A stretch of DNA of 64,000 nucleotides from Poritiphilus flavus (lineage in GTDB: Bacteria; Bacteroidota; Bacteroidia; Flavobacteriales; Flavobacteriaceae), in NCBI RefSeq assembly GCF_009901585.1, contig NZ_WXYO01000003.1, positions 1-64,000 on the forward strand. The letters run 5' to 3'. A program made the translations under genes and the position numbers. Shown piece by piece: positions 25,466 through 34,328 of the stretch. Below the pieces are notes generated by a model that had not been told where the DNA came from, searched no databases, and saw nothing but the letters and a program-made list of their open reading frames with translations. Position 1 is the first letter of the stretch; every line of letters starts with the position of its first letter.

Positions 25466-26035
25466 GTGAAACCGAAAGACGGGAAAAAGGTTACCGCCAT
25501 ATATGATGCGACCGTAGCACTCATTGGTGAAGTAGGATTGGCGGGCCTCCGGATGTCGGCTATCGCAGAAAAGGCAAAGCTGGCCAGTGGAACCCTTTAT
25601 ATTTATTTTGAAAGTAAGGAGCATTTGCTGAATGCTCTTTACAGTAAGATCATGATGGAAGGCACGATACAGTTACTTCCGAACATCACACATTTGCCTG
25701 TCAAAAAGCAATTATATGTGATTTGGGAGAGTGTGATCCGCTTCAGATACGGTAGAAATGACGAGATGATCTTCCTGGATCAGTTCAGATATTCTCCGAT
25801 GATCTCTGAAGAGAATAGTAAACTGACGGAAAAGTTCATCAGCCATGTGGAAAAAATGCTGGACTCCGGTAAAGAAGAAATGATCGTTAAAGAGTTGGAT
25901 AACCACTTTTTGATCCCCTTGCTTTACGGATATGCCAATGATCTTTCCAGGTATTTGGTTGTCAGGAATGTAGCACTAACTGAAGAAGTGATTACCAGAT
26001 CTTTTGGGATCTGTTGGGATGCCATAAAAGCGTGA
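25466..26035 (+). CDS. TetR/AcrR-family transcriptional regulator
   Basis: 189 residues with an N-terminal HTH (~10-55: VTAIYDATVALIGEVGLAGL, SAIAEKAKLASGTLYIYFESKEHLLNALY) and an all-helical ligand/dimer domain. The GTG start is set by the full-length HTH and by promoter spacing. Two dyads of the same form, TGAAY-N4-RTTCA, lie in its own promoter and in front of the next gene, which makes local repression of both very likely. The family usually senses small hydrophobic molecules; the ligand is unknown. Confidence 0.92.
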   Translation: MKPKDGKKVTAIYDATVALIGEVGLAGLRMSAIAEKAKLASGTLYIYFESKEHLLNALYSKIMMEGTIQLLPNITHLPVKKQLYVIWESVIRFRYGRNDEMIFLDQFRYSPMISEENSKLTEKFISHVEKMLDSGKEEMIVKELDNHFLIPLLYGYANDLSRYLVVRNVALTEEVITRSFGICWDAIKA

Positions 26036-26046
26036 TTTTACGGTTT

Positions 26047-26093
26047 AAATGAACCAACGTTCATTTTAACGCGTATATGTGCTGGTAGGTTTG
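26047..26093 (+). promoter_or_regulatory. Second TetR-type operator and -7 box
   Basis: AAATGAAC (26047-26054), CAAC, GTTCATTT (26059-26066) is a perfect 8-bp dyad whose core matches that of the tetR promoter. The -7 box TAGGTTTG lies at 26086-26093, so the right arm would cover the -33 region of the downstream gene. Confidence 0.7.
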
Positions 26094-26153
26094 CAGCGGG
26101 CAACCTATCAGATTTAACTTACGAGCAGGCAATTTGCTTTAGGAGAAAAGAAT

Positions 26154-27008
26154 ATGACGAACAGAAAGCAGTCTCTTAGACCTACCAGTCTGGAGCATGC
26201 AGCAAAAGTGCAGCTATACCGGTGGTATCAGCTTTTTGAGAGGGATTATGACGTAGAGAACAGCCATCAACTGGAAATACTCGATAACGATGTAATCATA
26301 AAATCATTTCGGGGTGAAATCCGGGGTCGGAAAAACTTCCCGAAAGAACTGGTTCAATCCGCCAATGAGGTAAGGGCTCATCACGTACAAAATATTCAAT
26401 TCCAGAGGGTTACAAACGGACCTGCGGCCTTGGATGCCGAAGTGACTTATCAGCGGTTGCAGCCAGATGGTGCGGAAAAGTCTTATTCCGTACGATACAA
26501 GACTGAGCTCTCCCAGGAAAAAGATCTGCTCCCTAAGTTTACGCTGCTCGACTTTAGTGCTAAAGATGCGGTACAGCAGCTTCCATTTCAGGATGCATAC
26601 CCTTCCAACAGGACCAAAGCACTGGTACATTACTGGTTGCTTCTGATTGAAAGGGCAGAAGAAGACAAGAAAGTATTTCGGGATATCCTGGCAGAAAGCT
26701 TTATGATGGACCTGGGTAATGGTGACTTTATCACATCTGTAGAAGATTTACAGGCATGGATAAGCAGCACCTACACACAACTGAAAATGAGTTGTCATTA
26801 CCCGGAAAATTTCTCCGTACAATCGATCCAAAAAAACAAGTATGAGGTTTATGTAGACCTGGTATGGCAGCGGCTTACCAGCAGGGACCTTCACTTGAAA
26901 ACGGTTACCCGTTACCGCTGGATCGTTCAGGATGATCCGAATGATCGTTTTGCACGGATACAGTGGATTTCTGAGGTTAATAAGAAAAAAGATGAGGTCC
27001 TTATATAG
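26154..27008 (+). CDS. Unknown protein with two tandem NTF2-like (SnoaL-like) domains
   Basis: 284 residues, no signal peptide or membrane segment. Two halves of similar build can be seen: ~20-145 (LYRWYQLFERDYDVENSHQL ... YSVRYKTELSQ ... FTLLDFSA) and ~160-275 (VHYWLLLIERAEEDKKVFRD ... VYVDLVWQRL ... TRYRWIVQ ... FARIQWIS). Each has an N-terminal helix pair followed by beta strands, like the NTF2/SnoaL cone fold that binds or isomerises small hydrophobic compounds. A good ribosome site (AGGAG) precedes the ATG. It lies behind the TetR dyad and is the likely main target of that regulator. No specific function can be named. Confidence 0.7.
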   Translation: MTNRKQSLRPTSLEHAAKVQLYRWYQLFERDYDVENSHQLEILDNDVIIKSFRGEIRGRKNFPKELVQSANEVRAHHVQNIQFQRVTNGPAALDAEVTYQRLQPDGAEKSYSVRYKTELSQEKDLLPKFTLLDFSAKDAVQQLPFQDAYPSNRTKALVHYWLLLIERAEEDKKVFRDILAESFMMDLGNGDFITSVEDLQAWISSTYTQLKMSCHYPENFSVQSIQKNKYEVYVDLVWQRLTSRDLHLKTVTRYRWIVQDDPNDRFARIQWISEVNKKKDEVLI

Positions 27009-27050
27009 GACCGATAATTCAACATAGACTATAATCCTATTTATGCATAT

Positions 27051-27186
27051 CCTTTTACGGTTCGGGCGAATTTTATATACCGGCAAAGCAGGTCGGTAAA
27101 CGCCAAATCTGTAGCACTATAGCTAGTTCCCCCGAAGTCTATGGACGGCAAATTGCCAGACCATAGCCGCCCGAACCAATAAAAGG
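27051..27186. repeat. 136-bp structured palindromic element
   Basis: The ends pair over 17 bp with a small internal loop: CCTTTTA (27051-27057) with TAAAAGG (27180-27186), and GGTTCGGGCG (27059-27068) with CGCCCGAACC (27168-27177). Inside are a hairpin CTATGG/CCATAG (27139-27144, 27161-27166) topped by GGCA/TGCC, and a smaller stem TACCG/CGGTA (27078-27082, 27094-27098). No T-run follows on either strand. It could be a structured RNA or a small non-coding mobile element. Confidence 0.65.
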
Positions 27187-27213
27187 GATCCATTTACTCC
27201 CCTTGGACATTTT

Positions 27214-27243
27214 TTGACGCTTTCTTATAGATGTGTATCTTTA
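27214..27243 (+). promoter_or_regulatory. Promoter of the secreted protein gene
   Basis: TTG (27214-27216), 19 bases, TATCTTTA (27236-27243). One base off the -7 consensus, 16 bases before the ATG. It follows the structured element, which is therefore outside the predicted mRNA. Confidence 0.55.
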
Positions 27244-27259
27244 AGGAAAACTGATAGTA

Positions 27260-27850
27260 ATGAAAACAAGATCCATACTCTTTTTGATGCTTTTTCCCTT
27301 GGCGTTGACGGCGCAGGACGCCTCGAAACTAATCCCCAAGGAGATACAGATAAAGACGGCCACCCTGCCGCTTTCGGAGGAAGAAAAGGCTGGAGCTATG
27401 GTTTATGGTTATGATGCTTTTGGTGCCCTGGTGGTGTTGAGAGATGGGACTAATAATATGGTTTGTATAGCGGATAACCCTTCTAAGGAGGGGGTAAGCG
27501 TTTCCTGCTATTCCAAAAAGCTGGAACCCTTTATGGCGCGTGGCCGCGAACTGGCCGCCGAAGGGATAGCTATGGAAGAAAGACGGAAGATCAGGGGAGA
27601 AGAGATCAAATCAGGGAAACTGAAAATGCCAAAGGAACCCAGTATGATGTACGTCTTTTTTGGAAAGGATGAAAACTATGACAGGGCCACCGGCGAACTT
27701 AAAGATGGGAAGTTTCGCTATGTTATATACACACCTTTCGCAACCACTAGTTCCACGGGCTTGCCAGACAAACCACATTCCCCGGGTATGCCCTGGTTAA
27801 TGGATCCGGGAACACACAGGGCACATATCATGATCGGGCCATTTAACTAA
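27260..27850 (+). CDS. Secreted protein of unknown function
   Basis: 196 residues. Signal peptide MKTRSILFLMLFPLALTA then Q, and no further membrane segment. The mature protein is about 178 residues with a conserved-looking middle (VLRDGTNNMVCIADNPSKEG, VSVSCYSKKLEPFMARGREL) and a C-terminal MPWLMDPGTHRAHIMIGPF. Two Cys could form a disulfide. I do not recognise the family. It is followed after 39 bases by the AGMO-like hydroxylase and creatininase-family genes on the same strand, so it may be the first gene of a three-gene transcript. Confidence 0.75.
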   Translation: MKTRSILFLMLFPLALTAQDASKLIPKEIQIKTATLPLSEEEKAGAMVYGYDAFGALVVLRDGTNNMVCIADNPSKEGVSVSCYSKKLEPFMARGRELAAEGIAMEERRKIRGEEIKSGKLKMPKEPSMMYVFFGKDENYDRATGELKDGKFRYVIYTPFATTSSTGLPDKPHSPGMPWLMDPGTHRAHIMIGPFN

Positions 27851-27889
27851 GGCATTTTCATTTATCTGGTATAGAAGTTAGAGCAGACC

Positions 27890-29161
27890 ATGGAGAGCTA
27901 CGCTAAAGCATTGTTATACGCCATACCTTTTTTTATTGTATTACTGGCCGTTGAGATCCTCTATGGATATTTTGTGAAAAACCAAAAGCACAAAGTACTG
28001 GATACCGTCAGTAGTATTAGCTCCGGATTGACCAACATTGTCAAAGATTCACTCGGACTGGGGGTGATCATTGTAACCTATCCCTATTTACTTGAGCATC
28101 TGGCAATAACAGAGATTAAGGCCAGCTGGTTGGTTTGGCTGGTAGCTTTTATAGTGATAGACTTCGCCGGATACTGGAATCACAGGTTAAGTCATCATAT
28201 CAACTTTTTCTGGAATCAGCACGTAATACATCACAGCAGTGAGGAGTTTAATCTTGCCTGTGCCTTACGGCAGTCCATCAGTAATCTGATAGGCTATTTC
28301 CCATTATTGCTTATTCCGGCAGCCTTGCTTGGAGTCCCTCATCAGGTCATCGCTATTTTGGCGCCTATTCATTTATTCGCTCAATTCTGGTACCATACCC
28401 AGCACATCGGCAAGATGGGCTGGCTGGAGTATTTAATCGTTACACCTTCTCAGCACAGGGTTCACCATGCGATCAACCCGGAATACATAGACAAGAACCT
28501 GGGGCAGATACTTTGTGTCTGGGATAGATGGTTTGGTACTTTTCAGGAAGAATTGGAGGATGTGCCTCCGCAATACGGCGTATTAAAGCCCGCAGCCACC
28601 TGGAATCCTATACTAATTAACTTTCAACATATCTGGAGGCTAATCAAGGATGCCTGGAGAACCCATAGTATTGCTGACAAATTGCGTATTTGGTTTATGC
28701 CTACGGGCTGGAGGCCCCGGGACGTCCGGGAAAAATACCCCATGTCCAAGATTGAAAATGTGTATGATTTTAAAAGATATGAGACCCCTGCTTCAAAGGC
28801 ATTCAAAGGCTACGCTATTTTTCAGATGCTTACCACCCTGGCCCTACTGCTTTTCATGTTCTATAATTACGGAGCCATAGGTTTTCAGGGACTACTTCTT
28901 TTTGGGGCTTTCGTGTTTTTGGGGATTTATGGCTATACCTCTCTGATGGACCGGGACAGATATGCGGTTTGGTTAGAACTTTTCCGGGCTTTGGCAGGCC
29001 TCGGCTTCATCGGTCTGACCGGAGACTGGTTTGGGATCAACGCCTATATTCCAGCCGGTAGCCTACTGGTAGCTACTTATTTCTTCGTCACCATATTCGG
29101 AGGTTTTTATTTTACTTACTTCGAGAAAGAGCCAAAAACATCACAAAGCGCAACCTATTGA
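27890..29161 (+). CDS. Fatty acid hydroxylase/sterol desaturase family membrane protein (AGMO-like)
   Basis: 423 residues, with about eight membrane segments. The di-iron His clusters are complete: NHRLSHH (97-103), HVIHHS (111-116), HTQH (~170), and SQHRVHHAINPEY (~192-204). The extra C-terminal membrane segments (~300-410) match the longer alkylglycerol monooxygenase (TMEM195) layout more than short sterol desaturases. The enzyme would hydroxylate a lipid using iron and oxygen; the substrate is not known. It starts 39 bases after the secreted protein gene and ends 6 bases before the creatininase-family gene. Confidence 0.88.
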   Translation: MESYAKALLYAIPFFIVLLAVEILYGYFVKNQKHKVLDTVSSISSGLTNIVKDSLGLGVIIVTYPYLLEHLAITEIKASWLVWLVAFIVIDFAGYWNHRLSHHINFFWNQHVIHHSSEEFNLACALRQSISNLIGYFPLLLIPAALLGVPHQVIAILAPIHLFAQFWYHTQHIGKMGWLEYLIVTPSQHRVHHAINPEYIDKNLGQILCVWDRWFGTFQEELEDVPPQYGVLKPAATWNPILINFQHIWRLIKDAWRTHSIADKLRIWFMPTGWRPRDVREKYPMSKIENVYDFKRYETPASKAFKGYAIFQMLTTLALLLFMFYNYGAIGFQGLLLFGAFVFLGIYGYTSLMDRDRYAVWLELFRALAGLGFIGLTGDWFGINAYIPAGSLLVATYFFVTIFGGFYFTYFEKEPKTSQSATY

Positions 29162-29167
29162 TCTAAA

Positions 29168-29935
29168 ATGAGCATAAGACCTTATATTTTAGCAGAGACA
29201 AATTGGAAGGCCTTACAACAAGAGCGATTTGATCTGGCAGTACTGCCTTGGGCGGCTACAGAGGCACACAATTTTCACCTTCCTTACGCTACGGATATTA
29301 TTGAAGGGGATGCCCTTGCGGCGGAATCAGCCAGGATCGCCTGGGAACAGGGGGCCAAGGTGGTAGTACTGCCGACTATTCCCTTTGGAGTGAATACCGG
29401 CCAGCCGGATATCTATCTCGATATCAATCTCAACCCAAGTACCCAACTGGCTATTTTGTCTGATATCGCTACGGTTCTGAACAGGCAGGGGATACGAAAA
29501 TTACTGGTTTTCAACAGCCACGGCGGGAATAATTTCAAGCCCTTACTTAGAGAATTGGGCCTTAAGTTTCCGGAGATGTTCATCAGTCTCAGCAACTGGC
29601 CGAGTGTAGTGGATAAAAGCGCCTATTTCCAGGAAGGCGGAGACCATGCGGACGAAATGGAAACCAGCCTGGTGCTCTATCTGAAACCGGAGCTGGTCTT
29701 AGATCGTTCAGATTGGGGCACAGGACGTTCCAAGCAACACCGGATAAAGGCTTTTTCCGAAGGATGGGCATGGGCAGAAAGAAAATGGTCTGAGATCAGC
29801 GAAGATACCGGGGTAGGAAACCCTGAATTCGCCAGTCGTGAAAAAGGTGAGCGCTTCTTTAAGGCGGTAACGGAAAAAATGGGACTATTCTTATTGGAGC
29901 TTTGTAAGGCAGACCTGGACGACCTCTACGAGTAG
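29168..29935 (+). CDS. Creatininase-family amidohydrolase
   Basis: 255 residues, the usual size. Metal ligands of the creatininase fold are present: ATEAHNFHLPYATDIIEGD (~residues 30-48, with Glu, His and Asp), FNSHGGNN (~115) and GDHADEMETSL (~157-167, with His and the bridging Glu). Family members open cyclic or linear amides (creatinine, formamides in cofactor synthesis); the substrate here is not determined. It is 6 bases after the hydroxylase gene, so coupled expression is likely. It converges on the ACBP gene with only 4 bases between the stops. Confidence 0.9.
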   Translation: MSIRPYILAETNWKALQQERFDLAVLPWAATEAHNFHLPYATDIIEGDALAAESARIAWEQGAKVVVLPTIPFGVNTGQPDIYLDINLNPSTQLAILSDIATVLNRQGIRKLLVFNSHGGNNFKPLLRELGLKFPEMFISLSNWPSVVDKSAYFQEGGDHADEMETSLVLYLKPELVLDRSDWGTGRSKQHRIKAFSEGWAWAERKWSEISEDTGVGNPEFASREKGERFFKAVTEKMGLFLLELCKADLDDLYE

Positions 29936-29939
29936 GGAA

Positions 29940-30209
29940 CTATTTTGATTTTGGAAGGATCTCTTTCTTGACTAGATCGATATACAATTTCATCGCTTCC
30001 TCGGGTTTCACCTTTTGAGCCTGTATCAATGCGTTTGCCTTAAATGCGTTGATCAGAGGTGTTTTGCTTCTCGGGTTGTTCAGATTCTTGTTGGCGATCT
30101 TGTAGTAGGCGTATAATTTCAATAGTAGGTCTGCGGGTAGTGGGTCTGTATAATTGTTTACCGCATCTACGGCCTTTAAAAATTCCTTATGTAGTTTCTC
30201 ATTCTTCAT
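29940..30209 (-). CDS. Acyl-CoA-binding protein
   Basis: 89 residues, a single four-helix ACBP domain as in eukaryotic ACBP/DBI. Typical segments are LLKLYAYYKIA (~27-37), a Lys-Thr-Pro-Leu loop and FKANALIQAQKVKPEEAMKLYIDLV (~54-78). The animal KWxAW segment is replaced by KANAL. These proteins carry long-chain acyl-CoA in the cytosol. It is the last gene of the rsfS-ftsH-LUD-cdsA-psd operon, and its start overlaps the psd stop by 11 bases, which fits a role in phospholipid or fatty acid metabolism. Confidence 0.88.
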   Translation of the reverse strand: MKNEKLHKEFLKAVDAVNNYTDPLPADLLLKLYAYYKIANKNLNNPRSKTPLINAFKANALIQAQKVKPEEAMKLYIDLVKKEILPKSK

Positions 30210-30867
30210 CTTTAGAGACCAATGCGGCTATGCAGGTCTTCGCTCCCACAACCTTTTGATTTAGCTTCACGGTTATAGCACAATCCAAAGGTAACAACAA
30301 ATCCACCCGTGACCCAAATTTTATGAATCCCGCGTCTTCTCCCTGCTGGACATGATCTCCTATCTCGGCATAATTTATTATCCTCCGCGCCATTGCCCCT
30401 GCTATTTGCCGGTAAAGGATATCTCCGAATTTTGGCGTTCTGACCACTACTGTGGTCCGTTCGTTTTCCTCGCTCGATTTTGGATGCCAGGCCACGAGGT
30501 ATTTTCCGGGATGGTATTTGGAATAGGATATCACACCGCTTGCCGGATAGCGGGTCACGTGTACATTGATGGGCGACATGAAAATGGATACCTGTATTCG
30601 CTTATCCTGAAAGAACTCCTTTTCTTCTACCTCTTCAATGACCACGACCTTCCCATCAACCGGTGCGAGAATTTCATCAAAATCCCTGACAACCACCCTG
30701 GTAGGGTTCCTGAAGAATTGCAGTATCAGGATGAGAACTACCAATGACAGGATCTGAAGGCCCAGCTTCAGCCAGGGAATATCGATGTAAAATTGTGCGA
30801 TCAGGATTACTGCACAGACGATGAAAAATGTGGTGAGAATAATGCGTTGCCCTTCTTTATGAAACAT
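30199..30867 (-). CDS. psd: Phosphatidylserine decarboxylase family protein
   Basis: 222 residues, the short archaeal/Bacteroidota type. Two N-terminal membrane helices (~10-50) anchor it. The catalytic segment contains NVHVTRYPASGVI with the conserved His, and ends with the self-cleavage site KFGSRVDLLLP (~190), where Ser becomes the pyruvoyl group; GSR replaces the LGST of the long form. It makes phosphatidylethanolamine from phosphatidylserine. The gene overlaps cdsA (11 bases) and the ACBP gene (11 bases), so these three are tightly coupled. Confidence 0.93.
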   Translation of the reverse strand: MFHKEGQRIILTTFFIVCAVILIAQFYIDIPWLKLGLQILSLVVLILILQFFRNPTRVVVRDFDEILAPVDGKVVVIEEVEEKEFFQDKRIQVSIFMSPINVHVTRYPASGVISYSKYHPGKYLVAWHPKSSEENERTTVVVRTPKFGDILYRQIAGAMARRIINYAEIGDHVQQGEDAGFIKFGSRVDLLLPLDCAITVKLNQKVVGAKTCIAALVSKDEE

Positions 30868-31660
30868 AGGTAAAAATGGTTAGTGTTAAGTAAGCAAAAG
30901 GGGCTGCAAATACCAAACTGTCCAGTCTATCGAGCATTCCGCCATGTCCGGGAAGGATAGCACCACTGTCCTTTACCCCGGCCATCCTTTTTAATTTGGA
31001 TTCGATGAGGTCTCCCAAGTTACCCATAACTACGATAACCGCAGCCAGGATTAACCATTGGGTAGGGCTCACAATAGGCTCATAGCGGGCCATTAAATAA
31101 GCGGCACCCAGCGTAAAGACCAATCCACCCAGAGTACCTTCCCAGGTCTTTTTGGGAGAGACTTGAGGGAAAAGTTTGGTTCTGCCCAGATTCTTTCCGA
31201 CGAGGTAGGCAAAGGAATCATTAACCCAAATGAGAATAAAAATACCCATAATCAAACTTTGTGCGAAGGCATTGTCCTTATAGGGGATCATGGTTAAAAA
31301 AATGCAACCTCCGCCAATGTAAAAAAGCCCGACAATAAACTTCTGATAGTTGTAATAAAGCTGCTTTTTATTTGAGAACAAATAGAACAGCAATGCAAAA
31401 TTAATGGTAATCGTAAGGAACATCAAAATGTTGATCAATACTTTATCACCAATTAAGTAAATATAGGCCCACCACAAAGTCAGATAGGCAACAAAAATGT
31501 AATATCCTCTGAGATGTACCAACCTTTTGTATTCGTAAAGGCAGGCAAGTCCGAAGACCATAAAAAGAAAATCAAAAGCGTCTGAACTTAAATAGACCGC
31601 AGACAGGAGAAGGATAACATACACTGCTCCGGTTATCAAACGCCTTAAAAGTTCTCTCAT
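30857..31660 (-). CDS. cdsA: Phosphatidate cytidylyltransferase
   Basis: About 267 residues with roughly eight membrane helices. It makes CDP-diacylglycerol from phosphatidic acid and CTP. The family signature is seen near the C-terminus: GDLIESKLKRMAGVKDSGAILPGHGGMLDRLDSL region (conserved Lys, Asp, Gly-His-Gly-Gly and Asp-Arg-Asp). The start was moved to the ATG at 31660 (MRELLRR), one base after the LUD gene stop; the upstream in-frame Met would overlap that gene by 24 codons. It supplies the substrate for the pathway that ends with the next gene, psd. Confidence 0.93.
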   Translation of the reverse strand: MRELLRRLITGAVYVILLLSAVYLSSDAFDFLFMVFGLACLYEYKRLVHLRGYYIFVAYLTLWWAYIYLIGDKVLINILMFLTITINFALLFYLFSNKKQLYYNYQKFIVGLFYIGGGCIFLTMIPYKDNAFAQSLIMGIFILIWVNDSFAYLVGKNLGRTKLFPQVSPKKTWEGTLGGLVFTLGAAYLMARYEPIVSPTQWLILAAVIVVMGNLGDLIESKLKRMAGVKDSGAILPGHGGMLDRLDSLVFAAPFAYLTLTIFTYVS

Positions 31661-31661
31661 G

Positions 31662-32273
31662 TTAAAGGTCTTCCAGAAGTAAAAGGTATAAATGTTTTGA
31701 GCTGCTGCCGTAGGTAAGGAAATCATCGGCATTTTCCTTGCTCGCCTGGAAATGCTTTATGGTAGTAATGTTTGCGGGGATTCCGTTCTTGTACTTTTTC
31801 TTGATCGTTTTCAAACCCTCTCCTATAGTCTCTACAAGTTGACTGGTAGTGGCGAAAACGATCACATTATCGGGGACTTCGTTAAGCTTTTTCTCCTTGA
31901 GTTGGTTAGAACAAACCAAAATGGACCCGTTCTGGGCGACCAGGTGTTCGCAGGTGGTAAGAAAAACCTGGCTATCCTTGGTCTTTTCAGTAAAGGAAAT
32001 GTTCTCCTTGGAAAACTTTTTTTCAAGTTGTGGATTGAGAATAAAAAATGGATGGTTTTCCCATTGGTTCTCCTGGATAATGTTTTTCAAGGCCTGAGAA
32101 ACTTCCGAAAAAGAATCGCAGTAAAGGAACTTACCTCCGTTCTTTTTGAAATGAATGGTGAATTTTTCATCAACAGGAATCTGAAGGTCGGGCATATGAG
32201 CCCCTCTGGTTTCCACAGTTTCTTTGGAAACCTTTTTTTTACCACCTCCAAATAACTTGTCAAAAAGCCCCAT
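31662..32273 (-). CDS. LUD domain protein (LutC/YkgG-like)
   Basis: About 203 residues. The start was taken at MGLFDKLFGGGKKK, after which the LUD fold follows (FLTTCEHLVAQNGSILVCSN, VIVFATTSQLVETIGEGL, and LYLLLLEDL at the end). LUD proteins are best known as LutC in lactate utilisation, but this stand-alone type between ftsH and cdsA recurs in Flavobacteriia without a proven role. No LutA or LutB genes are nearby, so lactate oxidation is not supported. It starts 54 bases after ftsH. Confidence 0.85.
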   Translation of the reverse strand: MGLFDKLFGGGKKKVSKETVETRGAHMPDLQIPVDEKFTIHFKKNGGKFLYCDSFSEVSQALKNIIQENQWENHPFFILNPQLEKKFSKENISFTEKTKDSQVFLTTCEHLVAQNGSILVCSNQLKEKKLNEVPDNVIVFATTSQLVETIGEGLKTIKKKYKNGIPANITTIKHFQASKENADDFLTYGSSSKHLYLLLLEDL

Positions 32274-32327
32274 TCTATTGGTTACACCTAAAATGATGTT
32301 GGTTACTAAAAACAACGTTTTTAGTGC

Positions 32328-34319
32328 TTATTTATTTTCTTTTGCAGATTCTTCGGGCGCGGGCTCTTCTTTGGCTACGCTTTTCTGCTCTGTTTCTACC
32401 TCTTCCTTTTCAAATGGTCTTTTACCAAATATCTTCTCCAGGTCTTCTTTGAATATTACCTCCCTTTCCAGCAGACGTTCCGCAAGTTCGGTAAGCTTAT
32501 CTTTGTTTTCTTCCAAGACATTAATAGCACGCTGATATTGCTCCTCTACAATTTTGGAGATCTCCTTGTCTATGGTTTGCGCCGTCTCTTCGCTATAAGG
32601 CTTGGAGAAACCGAATTCATTCTGTCCGGAAGAATCGTAATAGGTAAGATTGCCTATCTCCTCGTTAAGGCCGTAAATAGTGACCATGGCCCGGGCCTGT
32701 TTGGTTACCTTTTCCAGATCACTTAGGGCACCGGTAGAGATCTTATTGAAGATCACTTTCTCAGCTGCCCTGCCTCCAAGGGTAGCACACATTTCGTCTT
32801 TCATCTGCTCAGGACGTACAATAAGTCTTTCTTCCGGAAGGTACCAGGCTGCTCCAAGGGATTGCCCTCGAGGAACAATGGTAACCTTGACCAACGGAGC
32901 CGCGTGTTCCAGCATCCAGCTTACCGTGGCGTGACCTGCCTCATGGTACGCAATTGTGCGCTTCTCACCAGGTGTAATTATCTTGTTCTTTTTCTCTAAA
33001 CCTCCTACGATACGGTCTACAGCATCCAGAAAATCCTGTTTGGTCACCGCCTTTTTTTCCTTACGCGCTGCGATTAGCGCAGCCTCGTTACACACATTGG
33101 CGATGTCTGCTCCTGAGAAGCCAGGGGTTTGCCGAGCCAGGAAATCCAGGTCTAAAGTTTCAGCTGTTTTTATGGGTCTGAGGTGTACTTCAAATATCTC
33201 TTTACGTTCACGGATATCCGGTAGATCCACGTAGATCTGCCTGTCAAATCGTCCCGCCCGCATCAATGCCTTGTCCAGTACATCGGCCCGGTTAGTGGCA
33301 GCCAAAACGATCACGTTGGTATTCGTGCCAAAACCGTCCATTTCGGTTAACAACTGGTTCAGGGTATTCTCTCTTTCATCGTTAGAACCGGTGAAATTGT
33401 TCTTGCCTCTGGCGCGACCAATGGCGTCTATTTCATCAATAAATATTATGGAAGGAGATTTGTCTTTGGCTTGTTTGAAGAGATCCCTCACACGGGATGC
33501 TCCCACACCGACAAACATTTCAACAAAGTCTGATCCGGACAGCGAAAAGAAGGGTACTTTGGCTTCTCCGGCAACGGCCTTGGCCAATAGGGTCTTTCCT
33601 GTTCCCGGAGGACCAACCAGCAGTGCTCCTTTTGGAATTTTTCCACCCAAAGAGGTATACTTATCCGGGTTTTTCAGGAATTCCACGATCTCTTCTACTT
33701 CTTCCTTAGCACCTTCGAGTCCGGCAACATCTTTAAAAGAAGTTCGGGTATCGGTTTTCTCATCAAAGAGTTTGGCCTTGGACTTCCCTATGTTAAAGAT
33801 CTGTCCTCCGGCGCCTCCACCTGCTCCTCCGGACATTCGCCTCATCAGATAGATCCATATCCCTATGATCAATACAAAGGGAAGAATGGAGAAAATGATG
33901 TCTGTAAACAACTTGGATTCTTTGTCGAACTCAACGATAGTATCCAGATTATTCTCCTTTTTGATCTCCGTGATCTCATTCTGGAAGATCTGCAGATCCC
34001 CGTAATCGAGCACATACTGAGGTACCATTCCCGTGGAAGGGAACAGAGGTTTGTCCGAAACGTCTTTGTGCACGTCCTTTTGCAAGGCCTCTTCACTTAG
34101 AAAGACCTTGGCCTGGTTTGTATTGGTGATGATCAATATCTTGGTGATATCACCATTTCTGAGGTATTCCTGTAGCTCAGAAGTTGTAGTTTTCTTGGTA
34201 GAGGCCAGATTACCACTTCCAAAAAACTGGAACCCGATAAGTAAGATGGCTATGAGGCCATAGATCCACCATGCGCTAAAACGGGGTTTCTTCTGGGGTG
34301 TTTTGTTATCTTTTGCCAT
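32328..34319 (-). CDS. ftsH: ATP-dependent zinc metalloprotease FtsH
   Basis: 663 residues. Two membrane helices (~15-35 and ~140-160) flank a periplasmic domain. The AAA+ module has Walker A GPPGTGKT (~residue 234), Walker [12 protein letters not shown] and the second region of homology with AGRFDRQI. The zinc protease site is HEAGH (~residue 450). A Gly-rich stretch (GGAGGGAGG) follows the second helix. FtsH degrades membrane and regulatory proteins. It follows rsfS by 9 bases, a standard order in this phylum, and precedes phospholipid genes. Confidence 0.97.
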   Translation of the reverse strand: MAKDNKTPQKKPRFSAWWIYGLIAILLIGFQFFGSGNLASTKKTTTSELQEYLRNGDITKILIITNTNQAKVFLSEEALQKDVHKDVSDKPLFPSTGMVPQYVLDYGDLQIFQNEITEIKKENNLDTIVEFDKESKLFTDIIFSILPFVLIIGIWIYLMRRMSGGAGGGAGGQIFNIGKSKAKLFDEKTDTRTSFKDVAGLEGAKEEVEEIVEFLKNPDKYTSLGGKIPKGALLVGPPGTGKTLLAKAVAGEAKVPFFSLSGSDFVEMFVGVGASRVRDLFKQAKDKSPSIIFIDEIDAIGRARGKNNFTGSNDERENTLNQLLTEMDGFGTNTNVIVLAATNRADVLDKALMRAGRFDRQIYVDLPDIRERKEIFEVHLRPIKTAETLDLDFLARQTPGFSGADIANVCNEAALIAARKEKKAVTKQDFLDAVDRIVGGLEKKNKIITPGEKRTIAYHEAGHATVSWMLEHAAPLVKVTIVPRGQSLGAAWYLPEERLIVRPEQMKDEMCATLGGRAAEKVIFNKISTGALSDLEKVTKQARAMVTIYGLNEEIGNLTYYDSSGQNEFGFSKPYSEETAQTIDKEISKIVEEQYQRAINVLEENKDKLTELAERLLEREVIFKEDLEKIFGKRPFEKEEVETEQKSVAKEEPAPEESAKENK

Positions 34320-34328
34320 GGTTTATTT

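Noticed and set aside
27051-27186. Riboswitch for the secreted protein gene
   Set aside because: A promoter (27214-27243) lies between the element and the gene, so the element is not in the predicted mRNA, and no known riboswitch core was recognised.
31661-31732. 24-codon N-terminal extension of cdsA
   Set aside because: It overlaps the end of the LUD gene; the ATG one base after that stop fits the operon.
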